NCBI GenBank assembly: GCA_016709995.1
Contig: JADJLQ010000001.1
Span: 62,001-126,000, forward strand
From: Saprospiraceae bacterium
GTDB taxonomy: Bacteria > Bacteroidota > Bacteroidia > Chitinophagales > Saprospiraceae
Length of the DNA stretch: 64,000 nt
Direction: 5' to 3'
Numbering within the stretch: position 1 is the stretch's first letter; every line of letters starts with the position of its first letter. The position numbers and the translations under genes were made by a program. The notes beneath the pieces are model-generated. The model had not been told where the DNA came from and made no database searches. It saw only the letters and a program-made list of their open reading frames with translations. Below, piece after piece: positions 28,132-37,163 of this stretch.

Positions 28132-28836
28132 ATGAAATTCTTATATTCTTTGCTGACAGTATGTATGCTGGCAGCCGCAGCCCAGGGACAATCTGATGCC
28201 AAAGCTTTAGCAATTGTTCAAAAAAGTATCGAGTCATCCGGTGGCAAGGATAAAATGATGGCCATTAAAACGATGATTCGAAAAATGGAGATCAGTATGC
28301 CATTTGGAACTTCAGAATCAGAATCATATTATAAAAATGGTAAGTTCTATATGAAATCTTCTATGAATGGGGCAGTCGTGATGGAACAGAAGTATGATGG
28401 TAATCGGGCCACCATGAATGGTATGCAAGGTTCTCAAACAATAGATGATGAAAAAATGCTTAAACGTATGGAAATGCAGGGAAAAATATTTCCTTCATTA
28501 TCCCTTACTGACGAAGATATTACTTTAACTTATTCGGGTACAGATAAAATAGCAGGCAAACCTTGCGATAAAATTACTTCTAAAGACAAGGAAGGCAATG
28601 AAACTACACTCTTCTTTAATTCTGACAATGGATTGATGGTTAGAATGATAACCAAAGGGGAATGGCAGGGTACTGTCACAGAAACTACAATGGATCTAAG
28701 CGATTATAAGCCCATAGAGGGCATTTTGTTTGCCCATAAAATGGATATGAATACCGGCCAATTTCAAATGACCATGAAAATCACTGAAATTAAATTGAAT
28801 GCAGAGGTAGCAGATGCTATGTTTATGATCGAATAG
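28132..28836 (+). CDS. LolA-like periplasmic protein (second of tandem pair)
   Basis: 234 residues with an ordinary signal peptide (about 1-19, ending AAAQGQ) and no lipobox Cys. It is colinear with the preceding lipoprotein: ESSGGKDKM matches DAIGGKDKL, GAVVMEQKYDGNRA matches GSVVMEQKFDGTTL and DLSDYKPIEGILFAHKM matches DFSDYKDVNGVKFPHSV. This indicates tandem duplication followed by divergence of localisation, one lipidated and one soluble or secreted. The function is not known. The operon ends at a terminator 37 bp after the stop. Confidence 0.8.
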   Translation: MKFLYSLLTVCMLAAAAQGQSDAKALAIVQKSIESSGGKDKMMAIKTMIRKMEISMPFGTSESESYYKNGKFYMKSSMNGAVVMEQKYDGNRATMNGMQGSQTIDDEKMLKRMEMQGKIFPSLSLTDEDITLTYSGTDKIAGKPCDKITSKDKEGNETTLFFNSDNGLMVRMITKGEWQGTVTETTMDLSDYKPIEGILFAHKMDMNTGQFQMTMKITEIKLNAEVADAMFMIE

Positions 28837-28872
28837 AGTTATAGGTAATCTGTGTCAAAAAAATAAATACAA

Positions 28873-28913
28873 AAGGCTTTTTGAGGGTAACTTCAAAAGG
28901 CTTTTGCTTTTTT
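28873..28913 (+). terminator. Terminator after the LolA-like pair
   Basis: An imperfect 13-position stem (11 pairs) between AAGGCTTTTTGAG and CTTCAAAAGGCTT, loop GGTAA, is followed by TTGCTTTTTT. It lies 37 bp after the preceding stop codon. Confidence 0.65.
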
Positions 28914-28971
28914 AACGAAGTTAATTAACATTAGAATGCAGGATAGAAAGCAGCGAAACATTTAAAATTTC

Positions 28972-29118
28972 GTTAATAATAAAAAACAGCCCCTGAACTA
29001 GAAGAAGAAACTCCTGATTAACTCAAATTGTATGAAATTTAACAGGGGCTGTGCTCTCTCATTTTAACTAACGCAGGATTTTGGCCGAAAATTTCATTTG
29101 GCCTTTTTTTCTTTTACT
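28972..29118 (+). ncRNA. Candidate structured noncoding RNA with own terminator
   Basis: In the 535-bp gene-free gap between convergent genes, CGTTA (about 28972-28976) can pair with TAACG (about 29070-29074). Inside that, a strong 10-bp stem pairs ACAGCCCCTG (28986-28995) with CAGGGGCTGT (29043-29052), enclosing 47 nt. Ten nt farther on, GGCCGAA/TTTGGCC (29083-29103) is followed by a run of seven T and another of eight T, a good intrinsic terminator. This looks like a roughly 130-150-nt extended-hairpin RNA, 6S-like in outline, but I do not recognise a known family. Alternatively the ACAGCCCCTG stem, whose minus-strand product is followed by TTTTTTATTATT, is the terminator of the minus-strand pntB unit. 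The strand is uncertain. Confidence 0.4.
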
Positions 29119-29371
29119 TTTTTTTTACAAATTGGTTTGGAGTGTTAATAATAAAGGATTCTGTATCATACCGAACCTTTAAACTGAGTACTCAGCCAAG
29201 AATGACTGTTCGGCGCTGCATAGCCTTCGTGAGAGACCGGAACTCAAAATTCTATGTGCATATAGTCAGCATAATGATATTTTGGCAGGCTTAAAGGGAT
29301 CGCAAGAGGTTACAGCAGCTCAAATTTTTCGCCATAAAGAATTCAATGTTGGAATGCGCCGTCAGCTAATT
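29119..29371. other. Remaining gene-free stretch before pntB
   Basis: About 250 bp between the candidate RNA and the pntB 3' end. No ORF with codon bias, no tRNA and no repeat was recognised. Confidence 0.5.
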
Positions 29372-30808
29372 TTACAAAGCTTTGACCTCATGGATTAGAT
29401 CCTGGAGTACTTTTTTAGCATCGCCAAATAGCATTCTTGTCTTATCATGGTAAAATAAGGGATTGTCTATACCGGCATAGCCACTGCTCATGGACCGCTT
29501 GACCACTACCACCATTTTAGCCTTCCATACCTGGAGTACCGGCATGCCAAAGATAGGACTGTTAGGATCATCTTCAGCAGCAGGATTCACTACATCATTG
29601 GCGCCAAGTACCAGGACTACATCCGCATTGGTTAGTAATTCATTGGCTTCCTCTAAGTCGATCAGTTTGGGATATTCGACATTGGCTTCAGCAAGCAATA
29701 CATTCATATGACCAGGCATACGACCTGCGACAGGGTGAATGGCATACCTTACTTCCACACCATTGGCTTCCAGTAAATCTTCTAATTCTTTGGTGGTCTT
29801 TTGAGCCTGGGCTACAGCCAGGCCATAACCAGGGACAATGACTACAGATTTGGAATAATTCAAGCTCACAGCTAGATCAGCAGAAGCAATCTCCTTGACG
29901 GATTTAGCCCCTCCTGCTCCGGCAGCACCTGCCGCTCCGGTACCACCTCCTCCAAAATTACCTATGAGCACATTCAAAATGGACCTGTTCATAGCCTTGG
30001 TCATCAGAATCGTAAGCAAGGTCCCGGCAGCACCTACCAGAATACCTCCGGTGAGCATCGCTTTATTGTCATACAAAAAGCCACCGGACGCCGCAGCGAC
30101 ACCAGTGAAGGAGTTAAGAAGAGAGATCACTACAGGCATATCTGCACCTCCAATAGGCATTACAAAAAACACCCCATAGATCAATGCAAGGATTAAAACC
30201 AGGTAAAAATATACCCTGGTCATCTCAGGACGAGCCATTATGATATAAATGACAAGCACGAGGATGACAGCCAGGAGCAACAAATTGACGATATGTTGTC
30301 CTTTAAAAGTAAAATCTTTGATACTGCCATTGAGTTTACCCCAAGCGATCATACTTCCGGCAAATGAAATCGAACCAATGATTAATCCTAAAAATATAAT
30401 CAACAGCGTGCCTCCGTGGAGACCTGAGAAGAATCCTGCCTGCCCAGTATATCCCTGGGTCATATGATTAAATTCTATCAGTGAAATCAACGCAGCACAA
30501 GCACCACCCATACCATTAAAAAGACTTACCATCTCAGGCATGGCGGTCATTTTGACTTTTTTGGCTGCAATCCATCCAACTAAAGTGCCGATAGCAAGAC
30601 CGCCAAAGATCCAGCCAAAATTGTGCAAACTATGTCCTTCTTCGGATTGGTATAAAAAAATTGTGGCGAATATAGCTGCTGTCATACCGAAAGCTGCTAT
30701 CAGGTTGCCCTTTCTGGCAGAAGTAGGATTAGACAGCATTTTCAGTCCCAGTATAAAGGTGACTGCAGCTATAATATATATTACGGTTAGAAGACTTTGG
30801 CCCATCAT
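29372..30808 (-). CDS. pntB: NAD(P) transhydrogenase subunit beta
   Basis: A 478-residue membrane and NADP(H)-binding subunit of proton-translocating transhydrogenase, which uses the proton gradient to reduce NADP+ with NADH. The first ~270 residues hold about eight or nine transmembrane helices. The C-terminal domain III (about 300-478) binds NADP(H), with VIVPGYGLAVAQAQ, YAIHPVAGRMPGHMNVLLAEA, VLVLGANDVVNPAA and KRSMSSGYAGIDNPLF all present. A glycine/alanine-rich linker (about 285-300) is unusual in composition but sits at the domain junction. It is last of the three-gene pnt unit. Confidence 0.95.
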   Translation of the reverse strand: MMGQSLLTVIYIIAAVTFILGLKMLSNPTSARKGNLIAAFGMTAAIFATIFLYQSEEGHSLHNFGWIFGGLAIGTLVGWIAAKKVKMTAMPEMVSLFNGMGGACAALISLIEFNHMTQGYTGQAGFFSGLHGGTLLIIFLGLIIGSISFAGSMIAWGKLNGSIKDFTFKGQHIVNLLLLAVILVLVIYIIMARPEMTRVYFYLVLILALIYGVFFVMPIGGADMPVVISLLNSFTGVAAASGGFLYDNKAMLTGGILVGAAGTLLTILMTKAMNRSILNVLIGNFGGGGTGAAGAAGAGGAKSVKEIASADLAVSLNYSKSVVIVPGYGLAVAQAQKTTKELEDLLEANGVEVRYAIHPVAGRMPGHMNVLLAEANVEYPKLIDLEEANELLTNADVVLVLGANDVVNPAAEDDPNSPIFGMPVLQVWKAKMVVVVKRSMSSGYAGIDNPLFYHDKTRMLFGDAKKVLQDLIHEVKAL

Positions 30809-30816
30809 TCAGCTAT

Positions 30817-31119
30817 TTACTTTTTCTTTTGCTTAAACATTTCTAACATTCTATCAGTGACTACAAAACCTCCTACCACATTGATGGCTCCGAGGATCAC
30901 CGCCAGAAAACCCAGTATTAATGCAAGGTAATTACCAGGCTCTGCTTTGCCCATGACGATGATGGCTCCTATGATAACGACTCCATGGATGGCATTGGCT
31001 CCACTCATCAAAGGTGTGTGTAAGACGCTGGGTACTCTACCGATCACCTCGATACCCAAAAATATCATGAGGAGGACGATATAAATGATTTGTTGATTTT
31101 GTTGGATCCAATCTAGCAT
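30817..31119 (-). CDS. pntAB: NAD(P) transhydrogenase alpha subunit, membrane part
   Basis: A 100-residue protein with three hydrophobic helices (about 11-29, 42-57, 60-85). It corresponds to the C-terminal membrane portion of E. coli PntA, which is a separate gene in many bacteria. Motifs such as HTPLMSGANAIHGVVIIGA (about 33-51) are conserved in the proton channel. The gene is 8 bp before pntB and 17 bp after pntAA, completing the three-gene form of the enzyme. Confidence 0.93.
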   Translation of the reverse strand: MLDWIQQNQQIIYIVLLMIFLGIEVIGRVPSVLHTPLMSGANAIHGVVIIGAIIVMGKAEPGNYLALILGFLAVILGAINVVGGFVVTDRMLEMFKQKKK

Positions 31120-31136
31120 GGTTTATATTTTTATGA

Positions 31137-32213
31137 TCATTTGGTAATACAAGCGGCGTGAAGAATTTCATTGGACTCATCATAGGCGATCTGACCGTCT
31201 TTAATAAGTACTTTTAAAAAATTGAGGTAATTATTACTCAACAAAAAACTCGCATCGATCGCAACTGAATTGGCTAAAAAACTACTTCCAATAATATTGA
31301 TGCCGTGATGATTGATGGTCTCTTTGTCTTTGGTGGCTTCACAATTGCCACCTGTAGAGGATGCTAGATCCACAATGACTGATCCGGGTCGCATCCTGGT
31401 CAAGGTGTCCGCAGTCAGCAGGATAGGCGCTTTTTTGCCCCTGATTTGTGCTGTACAGATGACCACATCAGCTTTGGCCGCTTTATCCTGCACCATCTGT
31501 CGTTGTCTGGTCAAAAATTCCTCTGTTTGCTCCACGGCATACCCTCCGGCCCCTTTATCATCTTTGGCACCTTCAACTTCAACAAATTTGGCACCAAGGC
31601 TTTCTACTTCTTCTTTTACTGCTTTTCTTGTGTCAAATACTTCTACTACTGCTCCCAATCTTTTTGCTGTAGCAATCGCCTGGAGCCCAGCTACACCGGC
31701 ACCGAGCACCAATGCTTTGGCAGGTTTGATGGTACCGCTCGCAGTCATCAACATCGGAAAATATCTGGGCAGCAGTCCAGCTGCGATCAATACCGCTTTG
31801 TAACCTGCCAGAGAAGCCATAGAGGATAATACATCCATAGATTGAGCCAAAGAAGTTCTTGGGATCATGTCCAGTGAGTATGCATGTAAGCCACTAGATT
31901 TATAGGGTGCGACAACCTCAGGATCTTGGTAGGGTGCAAACATAGAAATGATGGTAGTTCCTTTCTTTATATTGGGAAGATCACTTACTTCAGGTGGGGC
32001 GGCACTCAGCAAAAGATCAGCGCTTTGTAATACCTCTTCCCTCGAGCCAATCTTAACTTTGTCTCCAAATACTGAATCCTGCATAAATGCCTGTAAACCA
32101 GCATTTTTTTCTAGGATAATGGTGGTGTTTAACTTTAAGTATTTGTCTATGGTCTCAGGTACGATAGCTATCCTGGGATCGTCATTGCTGGATAAAATTC
32201 CGATTGTTAACAT
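31137..32213 (-). CDS. pntAA: NAD(P) transhydrogenase alpha subunit, NAD-binding part
   Basis: A 358-residue soluble domain I, which binds NAD(H). The alanine dehydrogenase/PNT fold is recognisable from the N-terminus (RIAIVPETIDKYL), the Rossmann glycine motif VLGAGVAGLQAIATAKRLGA (about 169-188) and RPGSVIVDLASSTGGNCEAT near 280-299. It is first gene of the pnt unit; the upstream uvrC gene is 55 bp away on the same strand, so cotranscription from farther upstream is possible. Confidence 0.94.
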   Translation of the reverse strand: MLTIGILSSNDDPRIAIVPETIDKYLKLNTTIILEKNAGLQAFMQDSVFGDKVKIGSREEVLQSADLLLSAAPPEVSDLPNIKKGTTIISMFAPYQDPEVVAPYKSSGLHAYSLDMIPRTSLAQSMDVLSSMASLAGYKAVLIAAGLLPRYFPMLMTASGTIKPAKALVLGAGVAGLQAIATAKRLGAVVEVFDTRKAVKEEVESLGAKFVEVEGAKDDKGAGGYAVEQTEEFLTRQRQMVQDKAAKADVVICTAQIRGKKAPILLTADTLTRMRPGSVIVDLASSTGGNCEATKDKETINHHGINIIGSSFLANSVAIDASFLLSNNYLNFLKVLIKDGQIAYDESNEILHAACITK

Positions 32214-32268
32214 TCAATAATTTTATGTTGGTTGCCAGGCGCGAAGATAAGAAAAATAGGGGGAGTCC

Positions 32269-34086
32269 TCACTCTTCTTCACTGAAATCTGGATGGAAAT
32301 ACTTAAAAATAACTTCTGCTTTCTTATTACCGATCACCGGAGACAGATCGGTGACGGCCGCTTCCTGGACCCTGGCCATCGAACCGAAATGTTTTAACAA
32401 AGTCTCTGCTGACTTTTTGGCTATCCCGGGAATGTCGGTCAAGCCGGTAGTTAAAAATGCTCTGGATCTTTGGTCTCTGTGAAAACTAATCGCAAATCGA
32501 TGGGCTTCGTTTCTGATCTTTTGGATCACCTTGAGCGATTCTGATTTTTTATCAATATATAATGGTACAGGGTCATTGGGAAAATAGATCTCTTCTAGCC
32601 TTTTTGCGATGCCTATGACTTTGACCTGGTCCTGTAAGCCAAGTTTTTCTATGCTTTCCATGGCTGCGCTCAGCTGCCCTTTGCCTCCGTCTATGACGAT
32701 TAAATCCGGAATAGGTTTTTCTTCTTCTATCAATCTTCGGTATCTCCGATATACGATCTCTGACATGGATGCAAAATCATTAGGGCCATCTACTGTCTTG
32801 ACATTGTAGTGTCTATAATCATTTTTCGAGGGTTTGGCATTTTTAAATACGACACAAGCGGCTACGGGATGACTCCCTTGTATATTGGAATTGTCAAAAC
32901 ATTCGATATATTCTGGATCTTTGTCCATGTGCAAATCCATTCTCAGCGTAGAGAGTATTCGCTGAGTGGCAAGTGGTTTGGTGGAGTTGGTAGCAATCTC
33001 TGATTTTTTCTGCAGGATATAGTAGCGAAGATTTTTTTGCGAAAGCTCAAGCAATTTCTTTTTGTCCCCTCTTTGAGGTACAGTGATTTTTATATGCTCA
33101 TCATCGAGATCTATTTTGAATGGCGTAATGATTTCATTGGCGATGCTGCTGAAAGTATCCCGGCATTCGAGGACGGCGTAAGCAAGTAAAGTTTCCGGAT
33201 CTTCATCAAGATTTTTTTCAAGCTCGAAGGTGTGTGCATTGATTAGTGCACCTTTGATGATGCGCAGATAATTGACGGTCGCTTCTTTTTCATCGATATC
33301 TATACTGAATACATCTACATCGCCAATACTGTGGTGAACGACCATCGATTTGGATTGATAATCATCAAAAGCATCCAGCCGGATCTTATATGCCTGAGCT
33401 GCCTCAAAATCGAGGTCCTCGGCATGAACCTCCATCTGACTCTTTAAAAACGATTTGGCATCACCAAAATTTCCATTGAGTATGTTGCGGATCTGTTTGA
33501 TCCTGGAGGAGTAATCTTCTTCTGTTTCAAATGCTTCGCATGGACCCAGGCAGTTTTTGATATGATACTCCAGGCAGACTTTAAATTTATTTTTTGTAAT
33601 ATTCTCCTCCGATAATTGAAGGGTACAATTGCGCAGCGGAAATATAGTCTTGAGGAAGTCTAAAATGATCTCAGCTTTATATTTTGATGTATAGGGCCCA
33701 AAATATTCTGACCCGTCTCTATAAATTTTTCTGGTAAAAAATATCCTGGGGAATCTTTCTTTTTTTATGCAAATAAAAGCATAGGATTTGCCGTCTTTTA
33801 GATTGACATTGTACCTTGGTTGATTTTTTTTAATTAAAGTACTTTCCAGAAGTAAAGCATCATGCTCGGTCTCTACCACAAGGTACTCCAGGTGGACAGC
33901 ATGCTTGACCATGGTGATCGTCTTAAAGCTATGGCCTTTTGAATCCGTAAAATAGGAGGTGGTCCTTTTGAGCAGGTTTTTTGCTTTACCTACATAGATA
34001 ATCTCCCCTTTGGCATCCAGAAATTTATAGATACCAGGTTGCTCGGGGATCATGGTCTGTAATAGCTTAAAATCTTCTTTCTTCAT
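32269..34086 (-). CDS. uvrC: Excinuclease ABC subunit C
   Basis: A 605-residue nucleotide-excision-repair nuclease that makes both incisions around UvrB-bound lesions. The N-terminal GIY-YIG domain (PGIYKFLDAKGEIIYVGKAKNL, about 17-38) is followed by a cysteine region (CLEYHIKNCLGPCEA), a UVR motif (about 205-240) and the RNase H-like 5' nuclease (ECFDNSNIQGSHPVAACVVF; LIVIDGGKGQLSAA). The C-terminal helix-hairpin-helix ends the protein (LTDIPGIAKKSAETLLKHFGS). It overlaps the following dehydrogenase gene by 4 bp although the two functions are unrelated. Confidence 0.96.
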   Translation of the reverse strand: MKKEDFKLLQTMIPEQPGIYKFLDAKGEIIYVGKAKNLLKRTTSYFTDSKGHSFKTITMVKHAVHLEYLVVETEHDALLLESTLIKKNQPRYNVNLKDGKSYAFICIKKERFPRIFFTRKIYRDGSEYFGPYTSKYKAEIILDFLKTIFPLRNCTLQLSEENITKNKFKVCLEYHIKNCLGPCEAFETEEDYSSRIKQIRNILNGNFGDAKSFLKSQMEVHAEDLDFEAAQAYKIRLDAFDDYQSKSMVVHHSIGDVDVFSIDIDEKEATVNYLRIIKGALINAHTFELEKNLDEDPETLLAYAVLECRDTFSSIANEIITPFKIDLDDEHIKITVPQRGDKKKLLELSQKNLRYYILQKKSEIATNSTKPLATQRILSTLRMDLHMDKDPEYIECFDNSNIQGSHPVAACVVFKNAKPSKNDYRHYNVKTVDGPNDFASMSEIVYRRYRRLIEEEKPIPDLIVIDGGKGQLSAAMESIEKLGLQDQVKVIGIAKRLEEIYFPNDPVPLYIDKKSESLKVIQKIRNEAHRFAISFHRDQRSRAFLTTGLTDIPGIAKKSAETLLKHFGSMARVQEAAVTDLSPVIGNKKAEVIFKYFHPDFSEEE

Positions 34087-35300
34087 GCTACAATGCCGGA
34101 CCTTAAGGATTGATTCATTAACTGGGTCAAGAGTAGTCCACTAGCAGGACCCAAAGATAAGCCCAGCATGCCATGTCCGGCATTTAAAAACAGATTGTTA
34201 TATGCCGGCAATCTTGATATCAAAGGTAATCCTGTAGAAGATAGTGGTCGATATCCAAACCAGGGTGGAGCTTCTTTTAGGGATGCCTCATCCAGGTCGG
34301 GGAGGTAAGCATGAATAGTTTTTAAGATGCCCTGGATCCGATTTTTTAAGACCACATCATTGAAGCCACCAATCTCCATCGTCCCTCCTAAGCGCAGACT
34401 TTGGCCCATCGGAGTCACGGCCACTCTGCCCTCTACCAGTATCATCGGGGTCACCCATGGAGGCACTACTTCTTCGATAGTGACATTATATCCTTTGCCC
34501 GGTTGTATTAATATTTTGCAATCTGCTAAATGGGCAATATGACTACTCCATGATCCTGCGGCTATTACAAATTGATCAGCTTCTACATCTCCATTGGTTG
34601 AAATGGCTGTTTTGATGACAGCCCTTTCTTTTTTAAAACCAGTCACTTCAGTATTTGGGAGCCATTCGATATTTTTCTCTTTTAATTTCGACTTTAATGA
34701 AGCCATTAACATATGTGGTGTGACATGCATGTCATCAAGATAATGGACACCACCCAGGGCATTGATCGTCGTACCCGGATTAAGAGCTTCTATTTCGTTC
34801 TTTGAAAGGACCTGAGCACGTATCCCGATTCTATTGGCTTGATGACTGAGATTAATCTCTGTCTGAAGATGCCCGGTAGTATTGCAAACCATGATGATGC
34901 CTTTCTTTTTGAGGTCCATCGAAAGGGCTTGATCACTTAATTGAATATAAAGATCTCTCGACCAATTTAGGAGAGCAGACAATGGACCTATATTATTCCG
35001 CACATGGCTGGCTGTACTATGTTTGAAAAAACTTAAGCACCACCGGAGGAGATCTGGATCCAGAGACGGTTTGATGTAAAAAGGGCTGGAGGCGTCAAAC
35101 ATCCATTTAATACTTTGGGTGATAACTCCTGGAGCGGCGAGTGGGATAAAGTGACTTGGACAAATCATGCCGGCATTGCCATAAGAAGTACCGGAACTAA
35201 AGTCACCTTTGTCTACGATCGCTACTTCATATCCGGCTTCTGACAAATAGTATGCACTAAATAATCCAATGATGCCTCCTCCAATCACACAAACCTTCAT
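34083..35300 (-). CDS. FAD-dependent D-amino-acid dehydrogenase-like oxidoreductase
   Basis: A 405-residue DAO-family flavoprotein. The N-terminal FAD-binding motif GGGIIGLFSAYYLSEAGYEV (about 7-26) is followed by SSGTSYGNAGMICPSHF, a DadA-type signature. The C-terminal FAD contact is NAGHGMLGLSLGPASG. Because the 4-hydroxyproline epimerase gene lies 9 bp upstream on the same strand, the likely substrate is cis-4-hydroxy-D-proline, as in known hydroxyproline catabolic clusters. Other D-amino acids cannot be excluded. Later pathway enzymes (deaminase, semialdehyde dehydrogenase) are not in the window. Confidence 0.85.
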   Translation of the reverse strand: MKVCVIGGGIIGLFSAYYLSEAGYEVAIVDKGDFSSGTSYGNAGMICPSHFIPLAAPGVITQSIKWMFDASSPFYIKPSLDPDLLRWCLSFFKHSTASHVRNNIGPLSALLNWSRDLYIQLSDQALSMDLKKKGIIMVCNTTGHLQTEINLSHQANRIGIRAQVLSKNEIEALNPGTTINALGGVHYLDDMHVTPHMLMASLKSKLKEKNIEWLPNTEVTGFKKERAVIKTAISTNGDVEADQFVIAAGSWSSHIAHLADCKILIQPGKGYNVTIEEVVPPWVTPMILVEGRVAVTPMGQSLRLGGTMEIGGFNDVVLKNRIQGILKTIHAYLPDLDEASLKEAPPWFGYRPLSSTGLPLISRLPAYNNLFLNAGHGMLGLSLGPASGLLLTQLMNQSLRSGIVA

Positions 35301-35309
35301 CGCCCAAAA

Positions 35310-36308
35310 TTACAAAACCTGAAACCCATACGCATAAGGATCGTCATCATCAATGGTTATCGTGTTTTGCCCTGTGATTTTAGCCCATCCTTCGATACTG
35401 GGTACTATAGCTCTTTTTCCAAAGTAGTCTATTTCGTCCTCCACCTCGCCTGTAAACTTACTGTGGATGATGCTTTCATGTACGAACTGATCTCCTTTGT
35501 TAAGCTTGCCTTGAGCATGCCACTGCGCCATGCGCGCAGAGGTGCCTGTGCCGCAAGGCGATCTGTCAATGGCTTTGTCTCCATAGAATACTGCATTGCG
35601 TCCATGAGAACCAATATCACGAGGCTTTCCTGTCCACAGGATATGCGAACAACGTTTGATAGTGGGGTTGGCAGGGTGTTCAAAAGTATAGAGATCGTTG
35701 ATTTGCTGACGGAGGATAGGGCTCCACTGAATCAACTGACTTGCTGAATAATCATCTATTCCATTGAAATGAGGTTGAGGATCAACGATTGCGTAATAAT
35801 TACCCCCATAAGCGACATCCACTTTTAAACTGCCTAATACCGGACAGTCGACTTCAAGATTGGTCGCCTCCAAAAAAGAAGGAACATTGGTCAGTTTGAC
35901 AGAAACCACCTTGTCTCCTTGCATTTTGTATTCGACCATGATCAATCCTGCGGGTGCTTCCATCCTTACGATGCCGGGGGTTTTGGGTTGGATCAATCCT
36001 TTTTCAATACCTATTGTAATAGTTCCTATGGTGCCGTGGCCACACATCGGTAAGCATCCGCTCGTCTCGATAAATAAGACAGCTACATCGTTGGCTTCAT
36101 CATGTGGTGGGTATAATATACTTCCACTCATCATATCATGTCCACGAGGCTCAAACATCAAACCTCTGCGGATCCAATCATATTCAGCCAGGAAATGTTG
36201 CCTTTTTTCACTCATATTATTACCTATCAAATCGGGTCCTCCTTCTGCGACCAACCGTACAGGATTGCCGCAAGTATGTGCATCATAACAAAAAAAAGAA
36301 TTTTTCAT
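35310..36308 (-). CDS. 4-hydroxyproline 2-epimerase (proline racemase family)
   Basis: A 332-residue member of the proline racemase family. Both catalytic cysteines are present: C89 in MCGHGTIGT and C252 in SPCGTGTSARMA. Having Cys rather than Thr at the second position argues for an epimerase/racemase and against trans-3-hydroxyproline dehydratase. It would convert trans-4-hydroxy-L-proline to cis-4-hydroxy-D-proline for the neighbouring oxidase. The start is 194 bp from the divergent ruvA. Hydroxyproline use implies access to collagen-like or plant and algal wall proteins, which is inference. Confidence 0.87.
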   Translation of the reverse strand: MKNSFFCYDAHTCGNPVRLVAEGGPDLIGNNMSEKRQHFLAEYDWIRRGLMFEPRGHDMMSGSILYPPHDEANDVAVLFIETSGCLPMCGHGTIGTITIGIEKGLIQPKTPGIVRMEAPAGLIMVEYKMQGDKVVSVKLTNVPSFLEATNLEVDCPVLGSLKVDVAYGGNYYAIVDPQPHFNGIDDYSASQLIQWSPILRQQINDLYTFEHPANPTIKRCSHILWTGKPRDIGSHGRNAVFYGDKAIDRSPCGTGTSARMAQWHAQGKLNKGDQFVHESIIHSKFTGEVEDEIDYFGKRAIVPSIEGWAKITGQNTITIDDDDPYAYGFQVL

Positions 36309-36454
36309 AAATGGCGGTAATAACGTTTTTTGATCAAAGTGAGGTACGTAGCATTAAGATTAAATGATAAAAGTAGGTACTATTTTACATCAATTATCGC
36401 TCTGAGCAGGACGGTTTTTAATTCTAAAGCTCAGAAAGGTGCTTTGCTTATGAA

Positions 36455-36462
36455 TAAATTTG
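36455..36462 (+). promoter_or_regulatory. -7 promoter element upstream of ruvA
   Basis: TAAATTTG is an exact match to TAnnTTTG, 40 bp before the ruvA ATG. No -33 TTTG is seen at about 20 bp upstream. Confidence 0.35.
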
Positions 36463-36502
36463 CAATTTTGCATCCAAAATTTTTCATATATAAAAATTAT
36501 GC

Positions 36503-37099
36503 ATGTATTATTATCTCAAAGGTAAACTTACTTCTATCCACCCTACAGTAGCGGTCATAGACTGTAATGGAGTAGGCTATCATGTGCACATCAGTCTGCA
36601 TACTTATAGTCAAATAGACAAATCAACAGAGGTCATGCTATATACCCATCTGGCTATCAAAGAAGATGCTCATGTCCTCTACGGGTTTGCACAATTAGAC
36701 GAAAAATCACTTTTTCAACTATTGATATCGGTCAGTGGGGTAGGGACCAGTACCGCTCAATTGATTTTGTCTTCTCTGACACCAGATGCCATCAAGCAAG
36801 CAATAATCCGTGAAGACGACCTCACATTCAAATCAATAAAGGGAATCGGGGAGAAAACTGCCAAACGAATCATCCTGGATTTAAAAGACAAGGTGGGTAA
36901 GGAATCTGACCACCGATCACCCGTGATTCCCGGGCAGCCACATCACAATACTTTGCAAGCTGAAGCGTTATCAGCATTGATTGCTTTGGGCTTCCAGAGG
37001 AATAAAAGCCAGCAGGTACTGGCCTCTATTAGTCAAAAGCAATCTATCCAGAGCGTGGAGGAATTAATAAAACAAGCATTAAGGCAGCTTTCTTCTTAA
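36503..37099 (+). CDS. ruvA: Holliday junction branch migration protein RuvA
   Basis: A 198-residue DNA-binding subunit that directs the RuvB motor at Holliday junctions. Domain I (MYYYLKGKLTSIHPTVAVIDCNGVGYHVHIS) is followed by paired helix-hairpin-helix motifs (ISVSGVGTSTAQLIL and IKGIGEKTAKRIILDLKDK, about 75-135). A flexible linker and the RuvB-binding domain III (about 150-198) complete it. It stands directly before sprA, an arrangement I recall from other Bacteroidota. Confidence 0.94.
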   Translation: MYYYLKGKLTSIHPTVAVIDCNGVGYHVHISLHTYSQIDKSTEVMLYTHLAIKEDAHVLYGFAQLDEKSLFQLLISVSGVGTSTAQLILSSLTPDAIKQAIIREDDLTFKSIKGIGEKTAKRIILDLKDKVGKESDHRSPVIPGQPHHNTLQAEALSALIALGFQRNKSQQVLASISQKQSIQSVEELIKQALRQLSS

Positions 37100-37163
37100 T
37101 TGAGGCAAGTCATATTATTATTCAAATTAATGTGTAACTATTTTTAAATTAGAAAGTTATTGT

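Noticed and set aside
31312..31803. 163-codon plus-strand ORF inside pntAA
   Set aside because: Antisense to a clear pntAA frame; Ser/Thr/Ala-rich low-complexity product without a domain.
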